From CAZQEZ01 sp964592475 (GTDB taxonomy: Bacteria; Bacteroidota; Bacteroidia; Cytophagales; Cyclobacteriaceae), in the NCBI GenBank assembly GCA_964592475.1, contig CAZQEZ010000190.1, positions 1 to 7,371 of the forward strand: a DNA stretch of 7,371 nucleotides, read 5' to 3'. The notes below the pieces were generated by a model that searched no databases, was not told where the DNA came from, and saw only the letters and a program-made list of their open reading frames with translations. Each line of letters starts with the position of its first letter. The first letter of the stretch is position 1. Made by a program: the position numbers and the translations under genes. Of this stretch, positions 1 to 4,411 are shown piece after piece.

Positions 1-1948
1 TTGCCCAGAAAATTTCTTCTAAGTCTTCACCAGGGGCAGTTAAAAATACTTTCATTTCAATCTCATCTCCCACTCTAACCTGAGTCTTAGGATTAAGGCT
101 AATTCTTATCTTTCCATCTTTAGGACTGCTTTTATTAATGTTGAATAATTCTTCAATTCCTTTAGGTTTTCCATTAATATTTCCTCCTTCGTTTTCGTTA
201 GGTTTGTAAGTTGCAAGCGCAATTTGCATTTCCCCTGGCTCCTCAACCCTATCAAAATAATGATTTTCAACATCAGTATCAAATAAAATTGTTTTTTCAG
301 TACCTCTTGGAATATTGATAGCCTTGATGCCATTATTAGTAGAAGCTTTTACATTAAACCGCGTTGGAAACCTCTCAGGATTAAATGGTTGCTTTTGTGG
401 TTTAGTTTCTTTTTTGCTTTTAGCTTCATGATTGTTCTTTGGCTTTTTTTCAGCCGATTGATCCAATTTAAATGTTTGATTTAATAATTTCATTAATTCA
501 CTATCCATAGGAAGATTTTTAGTAAAGGACTTCAAAAGTTCCTTAGTGTCTCCAGAATCAGCTGTAATTGAATCTTTTCTATTCTTTTCAATTTCTACCA
601 AAAAACTATCTTTTTTGGATAATTCTTTGGCAAGAAACTTTCTTAGTTCTTTTGTTTCTTCTCCATCCTTTAACCTGTCTCTGGAAGCCATAAATAGCTC
701 CTTTCTAAAATCATAATCCATCTCAGTACAATCAACATGAATTAAAAGATGGCTTTTAAGCAAATTGAGTTTCAGGGATCTGGTTATGAATTCAGAGGAA
801 AAACTACCATGTGCTTGTCCGTTAAGAGAAAATATAACAGACATGTTATTTTTAAAAAATCGATCTTGTATTACTTTTCTTGATTCTTTAGCATCTTTAT
901 TTTTTAGCTTCGATTTAAAGATATATGCAGTTACTTTACTTTTACCGAAAAGTTCATTATCAAAATCCCATGAATAATAATCTTCAACATATTCATTATC
1001 AGCCTCTTCTAACCTTCTTTGTAATCCAAATAGATCTAATTCAAGTACTTTGTTTTTTGGATATCTATTAGCATTGTCTACTGTGTAGACAGGAAGAGCA
1101 GGTTTAAAAAGATACTCATTGATACTTTGGTTAAGTTCTTGAGCAAACCCGTAATATCCTGAAGGAAATTGATAAGAATAAAGTTTTATAATAGTACCAG
1201 TTCTAAACTTTCGATCAAATAACTTTAAATCCAATTCATTTATTTTAAATTTTGGTATCTGCTTATTAATCATTAGGTACTCGTACCAGGTTTCTTTATT
1301 TTCATTTTGTTCCTCTTTTGACAAAGGATGCTCTCTCACTAATGTAAATCCAAACTCACCACTTCCATCATACTTTTTTGAAGCAATGAGTTGATATCTT
1401 TTCTTTCCACAAAAAACAAGAGCTCCACTACCACCCATATTGTATTTACCTTGGACAAAATGAATATTTTTTTTATTGCCACTTACCAAAGAAAGAAAAG
1501 TATCTTCAAACTTTTCTGGATGTTGCCCCTCACCATTATCATAAATGATAACAGATGTATTTCTAGGGGTTCCATCGGCAATTATTTGAATCTCTTTTGC
1601 TTGTTCGCGTCGAAATTTATCTAAATCCCATGATTTAACTTTTTCTTCTCCAAAAAACGTTTCAACAGCTTGTCGAATTGAACGAGGTGCAAGTGGAGAT
1701 TTGGGATCAATACCGGCTTCAAGACATTTCTTTGTCAAAATTGCATCAATAGAATTAGTTATTTTTTCTATTATAGCGGCGATAGGATTTGCTTGTTGAT
1801 TTTTGACTATACTATAGTTGCTGGTATTTTTACCTAGTGGATACCAGTTCTGATTTACAAATAAATCTAAATTAGCATTTATGACATTATCTATCTCTTG
1901 TTCTGTACTAGCTGCAAATAATTTTAAAAAAAGTTGTTCAGAATCCAT
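1..1948 (-). CDS. Large GHKL-fold ATPase (HSP90/MutL/MORC-like), C-terminus off the window edge
   Basis: The frame is open from the ATG at 1948 to the window edge, giving 649 residues with no stop. The N-terminal ATP-binding signature is clear: N-box EKITNSIDA (Glu61, Asn65, Asp68), G1 box DNGEG (137-141) and a glycine-rich lid GKYNMGGSGA (167-176). These are the Mg-ATP-binding motifs of the GHKL superfamily; Glu61 sits where the catalytic Glu of MutL and GyrB lies. No kinase dimerisation helix, response-regulator partner or topoisomerase domain is visible. About residues 365-450 form a second block with the motif RKELFMASRDRL (415-426), followed by a Lys-rich linker (about 496-520). A beta-rich C-terminal part (about 540-649) suggests an Ig-like or beta-sandwich domain; this is inference from the alternation of residues. 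The gene lies 104 bases downstream of the small gene at 2053-2286, on the same strand. I cannot name the family. A MutL/MORC-like conflict-system ATPase is the leading hypothesis; a chaperone-like ATPase is the alternative. Confidence 0.88.
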   Translation of the reverse strand, partial: MDSEQLFLKLFAASTEQEIDNVINANLDLFVNQNWYPLGKNTSNYSIVKNQQANPIAAIIEKITNSIDAILTKKCLEAGIDPKSPLAPRSIRQAVETFFGEEKVKSWDLDKFRREQAKEIQIIADGTPRNTSVIIYDNGEGQHPEKFEDTFLSLVSGNKKNIHFVQGKYNMGGSGALVFCGKKRYQLIASKKYDGSGEFGFTLVREHPLSKEEQNENKETWYEYLMINKQIPKFKINELDLKLFDRKFRTGTIIKLYSYQFPSGYYGFAQELNQSINEYLFKPALPVYTVDNANRYPKNKVLELDLFGLQRRLEEADNEYVEDYYSWDFDNELFGKSKVTAYIFKSKLKNKDAKESRKVIQDRFFKNNMSVIFSLNGQAHGSFSSEFITRSLKLNLLKSHLLIHVDCTEMDYDFRKELFMASRDRLKDGEETKELRKFLAKELSKKDSFLVEIEKNRKDSITADSGDTKELLKSFTKNLPMDSELMKLLNQTFKLDQSAEKKPKNNHEAKSKKETKPQKQPFNPERFPTRFNVKASTNNGIKAINIPRGTEKTILFDTDVENHYFDRVEEPGEMQIALATYKPNENEGGNINGKPKGIEELFNINKSSPKDGKIRISLNPKTQVRVGDEIEMKVFLTAPGEDLEEIFWA

Positions 1949-2052
1949 ATCAGTGGAGAAGAATATTGGTTATATTATAAATATGTCTCAAAATAAATAA
2001 ACAATTTACAAATATTAAATAAAATGTAACTTTTAATTGATTTTTACTAATA
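1949..2052 (-). promoter_or_regulatory. Leader of the GHKL gene with a TTACA-N14-TGTAA inverted repeat
   Basis: This AT-rich gap lies between the small gene and the GHKL ATPase. TTACA at 2006-2010 and TGTAA at 2025-2029 form an inverted repeat with a 14-base spacer, centred about 70 bases before the GHKL start. No GC-rich terminator stem is visible, so read-through from the small gene is possible. I found no clean TAnnTTTG element. The half-sites match those upstream of the small gene, so a shared operator is possible but unproven. Confidence 0.3.
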
Positions 2053-2286
2053 TTAAAATGAAAATTCACTACTACTCCCCTTTCCTAGTTCATTGCTGAA
2101 TGAATTCAAAACTGAACTTAACTTATCTTTCAATGCTTTTTCCATTTTTTTTACATCTTTATCACTATATTCATAGTTGTTTTTATTAGAGCATTTTTCT
2201 AGGTTATCTAAAGTTTTTAGGATATTTTTTACTCTATTACCAGCCACTTTTTCAAACCTTTTTCTACGTGTAGATTTTTCTTCCAT
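2053..2286 (-). CDS. Small basic helical protein (77 aa), unrecognised function
   Basis: The protein has a basic N-terminus (KSTRRKR, residues 4-10) and then two predicted amphipathic helices. The first is about residues 11-30 (FEKVAGNRVKNILKTLDNL) and the second about 42-66. They are joined by a polar hinge CSNKNNYEYS (32-41). A Ser/Gly-rich tail ends the protein. It has no signal peptide or membrane segment. I think this resembles a widespread family of short proteins sharing RF-x-K-x-A-x-x-R near the start and a SNK-x-x-Y-x-Y hinge, but this is recollection that I cannot check. The composition fits real coding and there is no larger overlapping gene. It is the first gene of a possible two-gene unit with the GHKL ATPase. 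A nucleic-acid-binding regulator or a partner of the ATPase are both plausible. ATATATA before the ATG shows no Shine-Dalgarno site, as is usual in Bacteroidota. Confidence 0.72.
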   Translation of the reverse strand: MEEKSTRRKRFEKVAGNRVKNILKTLDNLEKCSNKNNYEYSDKDVKKMEKALKDKLSSVLNSFSNELGKGSSSEFSF

Positions 2287-2304
2287 TATATATCACAATT
2301 TAAA

Positions 2305-2320
2305 TTTACATATTTGTAAA
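2305..2320. promoter_or_regulatory. Perfect inverted repeat TTTACA-TATT-TGTAAA upstream of the small gene
   Basis: Six-base arms with a four-base centre lie 19-34 bases upstream of the ATG at 2286, where a repressor could block transcription or translation initiation of the small gene. The sequence shows the palindrome; an operator role is inferred. AT-rich DNA makes chance palindromes fairly common. Confidence 0.35.
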
Positions 2321-2345
2321 ATAAACGCATTATATTAAGATAAAG

Positions 2346-2375
2346 TTACATTACATATAACTAAATATAATGTAA
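2346..2375. promoter_or_regulatory. Inverted repeat TTACATTA-N14-TAATGTAA
   Basis: Perfect eight-base arms lie at 2346-2353 and 2368-2375, centred about 75 bases before the small gene's start. A second TTACA at 2351-2355 overlaps the left arm, so one reading is TTACA-N15-TGTAA, close to the N14 arrangement in front of the GHKL gene. It is a candidate operator for a dimeric regulator; the protein that would bind it is unknown. Confidence 0.35.
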
Positions 2376-2433
2376 ATTAAAGTAGTAGGTCAATCAATGT
2401 AGTTTAAATGAAATAAAGCCGATTATTCATTGC

Positions 2434-2446
2434 TTCAGAATGACGT
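2434..2446 (+). repeat. 13-base direct repeat TTCAGAATGACGT, copy 1
   Basis: Identical to 2601-2613. The word is part of a dispersed intergenic text (a stem-forming GGAGATTCTTC followed by CAGAATGACG) that I recall from many bacterial genomes. The identity of the two copies is seen directly; membership of a wider family is recollection. Confidence 0.5.
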
Positions 2447-2553
2447 ACAGGAATGGGAGTGAAATATGAGGGATGAAAAATCGTCAAATATATAGCCAGA
2501 GTTATCTTTTCATCTTTGAGTTTACCTGCCGATTGGTAAGGCTTAAAGCTTTT

Positions 2554-2589
2554 TCTGCTTATGGTAGCATTCTGCTATCCGGTGGAGAT
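2554..2589 (+). repeat. 36-base two-hairpin repeat, copy A
   Basis: Copy A aligns without gaps to 3730-3765, with five mismatches in 36. It contains the hairpin TAGCA-TTC-TGCTA (2565-2577). A second stem, GAGA-TTCT-TCTC, starts at 2585 and runs on to 2596. The element continues into the second 13-base word at 2601-2613. The layout is that of a REP-like or small non-autonomous palindromic element; no terminal duplications are visible. Confidence 0.55.
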
Positions 2590-2600
2590 TCTTCTCTGCG

Positions 2601-2613
2601 TTCAGAATGACGT
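2601..2613 (+). repeat. 13-base direct repeat TTCAGAATGACGT, copy 2
   Basis: Identical to 2434-2446. Here it directly follows the two-hairpin element, which suggests that copy 1 is the residual end of another, decayed element of the same kind. Confidence 0.5.
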
Positions 2614-2689
2614 TCTTAACGGCTCTTTCCCCTTTAACCTTTCATGCTGATCGGGGAATTAGGGTTATATGATGTAGACTAATTAATTA

Positions 2690-2706
2690 AGCGCACTTAC
2701 GGCGCT
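2690..2706 (-). terminator. Possible stem-loop at the MerC pseudogene end
   Basis: AGCGC (2690-2694) and GCGCT (2702-2706) form a perfect five-base stem around a seven-base loop that contains the pseudogene's original stop codon. On the minus strand it is followed by TAATTAATT rather than a clean T-run, and on the plus strand by CTTTT. It is therefore a weak terminator candidate in either direction. Confidence 0.3.
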
Positions 2707-3075
2707 CTTTTAATATATTTCCAGTTGAGCAGGTGGGCGAATGCTATGGTCACCCCCCGCCGGCTGTTAGCAATGCTTCGCTCCACTCGATTTGTAAAAA
2801 TGACCTGCACCAATCAGTACAAATCCGGCAGTCACTATGATCAAAGGCAGCAAGTTTTGATGATGCTTGCGATAACCATGTACTAAAGCATAAGATGCAA
2901 TCAAAAAACTCAGCAGGATAATGGCATACTCAAATCAATGATTATGCAAAAAATGAGCACCTGCCAATGGGGCCAGACTAAGTAAAAATGGCAATGCCTA
3001 ACAATGGACAGCACATAAAAGAGAAGCACTAAAACCGACGAAGTCCCCATGGAGTCCCACAAATTGATTTTTCAT
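2697..3075 (-). pseudogene. MerC-domain membrane protein, decayed (two stops, two frameshifts)
   Basis: Read from the ATG at 3075, the frame gives a MerC-like start with the paired cysteines LLCAVHC (Cys21, Cys25). A TAG follows at codon 26 (2998-3000), then ALPFLLSLAPLAG, then a TGA at codon 47 (2935-2937) where related proteins would have Trp. The frame continues with hydrophobic segments (YAIILLSF, LLPLIIVTAGFVLIGAGHF). A one-base slip near 2788-2795 moves to EWSEALLTAGGG. A second slip falls in the C6 tract at 2753-2758 and leads to VTIAFAHLLNWKY and the original TAA at 2697-2699. MerC-family proteins are small four-helix inner-membrane proteins that move or bind metals; the ~126-codon span fits. 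Two stops plus two frameshifts make a functional product very unlikely. No intact partner gene (Fur/Zur-type repressor or COG0523 GTPase) is present. Confidence 0.85.
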
Positions 3076-3089
3076 AATAAAATATTAAA

Positions 3090-3104
3090 TGCAACAATGT
3101 TGCA
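3090..3104. promoter_or_regulatory. Operator-like palindrome TGCAACA-A-TGTTGCA upstream of the MerC relic
   Basis: Perfect seven-base arms around one central base, centred 22 bases before the pseudogene start. A site of this size and position fits binding by a dimeric metalloregulator (Fur/Zur or ArsR type), consistent with a MerC-domain target gene. The palindrome is seen directly; the regulator is inferred. Confidence 0.5.
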
Positions 3105-3126
3105 AGATAAAAATATAAATTGAATG

Positions 3127-3141
3127 TGCAACATTGTTTCT
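3127..3141. promoter_or_regulatory. Second, imperfect operator-like site TGCAACA-T-TGTTTCT
   Basis: It shares the left arm TGCAACA and the first four bases of the right arm with the site at 3090-3104. The centres are 37 bases apart. Two related sites in tandem upstream of one gene support a real former operator region. The imperfect right arm may be natural degeneracy or decay after the gene died. Confidence 0.4.
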
Positions 3142-3178
3142 TCTCTTTTCCCTTCACAGAAAACATAATAAGTAGGGT

Positions 3179-3325
3179 TCATTTTTCGTGGTCGGTACCA
3201 TTTTCTTCTTCTGCCCATTTTCTTCCACCATTTGATGACAGGAACACAGGAACAGCTTCAAATCTCCCTTGTAAATAAGCTTTTTCCAGATTTTTGGTAT
3301 CCCGGAAATGTTTTCGGCCTCTTCC
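3179..3325 (-). pseudogene. Possible C-terminal gene remnant, unrecognised
   Basis: A minus-strand frame of 48 codons ends at a TGA (3179-3181) and reads coding-like: KNLEKAYLQGRFEAVPVF, then SSNGGRKWAEEENG. Another frame upstream of about 3310 (LVQDKRGREEAENISG) also looks coding-like, which would fit a one-base frameshift. No start is visible. It lies just upstream of the MerC relic on the same strand, so it could have been an operon partner. I do not recognise the protein, and the stretch is short enough to be chance. Confidence 0.25.
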
Positions 3326-3350
3326 CTACCCCTTTTATCTTGAACCAGTG

Positions 3351-3474
3351 TTGAATGAATAAATCCTCTGAGCTCTCAGCTACTTAGCTAAACCCGCTGC
3401 GGTGCTCTGTGAATACCTCTGTGATTAAAGAAAGATTAGCACCCTTCCAGCTTCCAGCCTCCAGCTCCGAACTC
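3351..3474 (+). repeat. ~125-base dispersed repeat, copy 1
   Basis: The first 66 bases (3351-3416) match 3960-4025 with only two differences. The rest aligns with gaps and ends in the shared CCAGCTCCGAACTC. Inside are the stem AGCTA-CT-TAGCT (3378-3389) and CCGC-T-GCGG. The 3' part carries a heptamer-like run (CTTCCAG, CTTCCAG, CCTCCAG). The copy is flanked by unrelated sequence. It resembles non-coding intergenic repeats and encodes nothing recognisable. Confidence 0.8.
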
Positions 3475-3563
3475 ATACTCTCCGGGGCTTTGACCAATAA
3501 GGCGCATCAAACTTCTCCACTTTTAGTGGCTGTCTGCCTGCGCCTTTTTCGTTTGTTTTATTT

Positions 3564-3607
3564 CCCGAGGCTTCACCCAGGGTTATGTTCTTGCGCCACT
3601 TCCGGGC
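3564..3607. repeat. Palindrome-rich intergenic text
   Basis: CCCGAGG (3564-3570) and CCCAGGG (3576-3582) form an imperfect stem around CTTCA, followed by a GCGCCACTTCCGGGC block. It reads like a mutated copy of the CCCGGG-CTTCACC / GCCCCTTCGGGGC palindromic repeats I recall from other Bacteroidota. No second copy occurs in this window, so the family assignment is only recollection. Confidence 0.3.
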
Positions 3608-3729
3608 ATTTAGTGATCAGATGCCAGGGAATGAGAAATGAATAATGTTAGGGTTGAAGGATGAATGGAAAACATTTCTTGTGCTCATTAACCCAGCTCA
3701 GCGCTCGTTGCGGTTAATCTTGCCGTTTG

Positions 3730-3765
3730 TCTGCTTATAGTTGCATGCTGCAATCCGGAGGAGAT
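3730..3765 (+). repeat. 36-base two-hairpin repeat, copy B
   Basis: It matches 2554-2589 with five mismatches. The hairpin here is TTGCA-TGC-TGCAA (3741-3753). The second pair is T:A where copy A has A:T, so both sides changed together. The second stem has become a perfect 14-base palindrome, AGGAGATATCTCCT (3759-3772). Retained pairing despite substitution argues that the structure itself matters or mattered. Confidence 0.55.
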
Positions 3766-3959
3766 ATCTCCTGTTTTCTGTGTTTATTTTTTAAAGGTAA
3801 AACAGGTTACAATGACGCTTTTTTAAGGATTTTATATGATTAATGATGAATTATTGGCTTTATCGTCGATTTAAATTCATCCAACTCTCAACTCTGAGCT
3901 CCAAACTACTTTCATTTTTCACCTATTAGCTTATTTATTTAGGGAATGAAGTTTGAATA

Positions 3960-4093
3960 TTGAATGAATAAATCCTCTGAGTTCTCAGCTACTTAGCTAA
4001 ACCCGCTGTGGTGCTCTGTGAATACTTCAGTGATTCTCTGTGGTTAAAGGAAGATTGGCACCCTTCCTGCTTTGAACTTCCAGCTCCGAACTC
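3960..4093 (+). repeat. ~125-base dispersed repeat, copy 2
   Basis: This is the partner of 3351-3474, in direct orientation about 609 bases away. It is ten bases longer because it keeps TGATTCTCTGTGGTTAAAGG where copy 1 has the shorter TGATTAAAG, so copy 1 probably lost a segment between two CTCTGTG-like words. CCGC-T-GTGG replaces CCGC-T-GCGG, leaving a G-T wobble that still pairs in RNA. It ends just before the cold-shock gene's terminator. Confidence 0.8.
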
Positions 4094-4099
4094 TGCCAT

Positions 4100-4132
4100 A
4101 AAAAAAGCCCACCCAGAAACTGAGAAGGCCTT
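4100..4132 (-). terminator. Likely intrinsic terminator of the cold-shock gene
   Basis: On the minus strand AAGGCC (4127-4132) faces GGGCTT (4105-4110) with one internal mismatch across a 16-base loop, followed by a run of seven T (4100-4106). It begins 22 bases after the cold-shock stop codon. The T-run and placement support termination; the imperfect stem and long loop lower confidence. Confidence 0.55.
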
Positions 4133-4154
4133 AATTATTTTTATCAGGACTGGA

Positions 4155-4349
4155 TTAGTCTGCTAACTCAACGTTAACAGCATTCAAACCTTTACGTCCT
4201 TGCTCTACTTCATATTTTACTTTGTCATTTTCACGGATATCATCAATAAGTCCACTTTCGTGTACGAATAAATCATCACTTGAATCCGATGGCTTAATAA
4301 AACCAAAACCCTTGGCACTATTAAAAAATTTTACTGTTCCTTCTTTCAT
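4155..4349 (-). CDS. Cold-shock domain protein (CspA family, 64 aa)
   Basis: This is a complete single cold-shock domain of the usual length. It opens MKEGTVKFFN and carries RNP1 KGFGFI (13-18) and RNP2 LFVH (27-30). Phe15, Phe17, Phe28 and His30 sit where the family stacks on single-stranded RNA or DNA. The protein is acidic, with EQGRKGLNAVNV in the last strands as expected. Such proteins act in the cytoplasm as RNA chaperones that melt structure at low temperature or in stationary phase. The gene follows a DEAD-box helicase with a 62-base gap on the same strand, a pairing that makes sense because both act on RNA structure. Its leader is very AT-rich. I cannot tell cold-induced from constitutive members of the family by sequence. 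Confidence 0.97.
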   Translation of the reverse strand: MKEGTVKFFNSAKGFGFIKPSDSSDDLFVHESGLIDDIRENDKVKYEVEQGRKGLNAVNVELAD

Positions 4350-4411
4350 TGTTATTATTATTATAATTGTTACTAAAATATTAAATTTTCTTTTAAGAAA
4401 CCAGCCAATGG
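4350..4411 (-). promoter_or_regulatory. AT-rich leader between helicase and cold-shock gene
   Basis: The minus-strand hairpin AGCC-ATT-GGCT (4403-4413) overlaps the helicase stop codon, and a second palindrome TTTCTT-TT-AAGAAA lies at 4387-4400. Neither is followed by a strong T-run, so termination here would be weak and co-transcription is likely. The remaining bases before the cold-shock ATG are almost entirely A and T, which keeps the start unstructured. No clean promoter element was found. Confidence 0.35.

Larger units (their letters stand above)
2400..2689. other. Gene-free interval with short repeats
   Basis: I see no gene here on either strand. The base composition changes: the stretch is visibly less AT-rich than the small gene and GHKL gene to its left. 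It carries two copies of a 13-base word and one copy of a two-hairpin repeat, each listed separately. The border near 2400 may be the edge of the AT-rich accessory segment, but I see no flanking target duplication or tRNA that would mark an integration site. Confidence 0.5.
3475..3959. other. Gene-free interval between the repeat copies
   Basis: I see no supported gene. A plus-strand open frame crosses part of it (3409-3645), but it starts inside the dispersed repeat and runs through palindromic text, so I reject it. A 12-codon frame (MINDELLALSSI, 3836-3874) preceded by AAGGA could be the cut-off start of a lost gene; this is weak. Bases 3884-3910 (AACTCTCAACTCTGAGCTCC region) echo the 3' end of the ~125-base repeat. 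Confidence 0.45.

Noticed and set aside
106..333. Minus-strand 75-aa open frame, with an internal GGAGG and ATG (172-187)
   Set aside because: It lies wholly inside the GHKL ATPase in another frame. The GGAGG comes from Glu-Gly-Gly codons, and Bacteroidota do not rely on Shine-Dalgarno sites.
765..977. Plus-strand 70-aa open frame
   Set aside because: Antisense shadow of the GHKL ATPase, with no family features.
1391..1624. Plus-strand 77-aa open frame
   Set aside because: Antisense to the ATP-binding domain of the GHKL gene, whose motifs prove the other strand is coding.
2287..2400. Possible CRISPR leader or array because of the repeated TTACA/TGTAA words
   Set aside because: The words are 5-8 bases with irregular spacing. 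There are no 20-40 base repeats with spacers anywhere in the window.
3409..3645. Plus-strand 78-aa open frame (LRLFRLFYFPRLHPGL region)
   Set aside because: It begins inside the ~125-base dispersed repeat and runs through palindrome-rich intergenic text. I recall similar peptide strings as translation artefacts of such repeats in Bacteroidota.
3685..3760. tRNA-like text (AGCTCAGCGCTCGTTGCGG)
   Set aside because: No acceptor stem, T-loop or anticodon arm can be assembled around it.
3836..3874. 12-codon frame MINDELLALSSI after an AAGGA
   Set aside because: Too short to support as a gene. At best it is the cut-off start of a lost gene, so it is noted only within the interval description.
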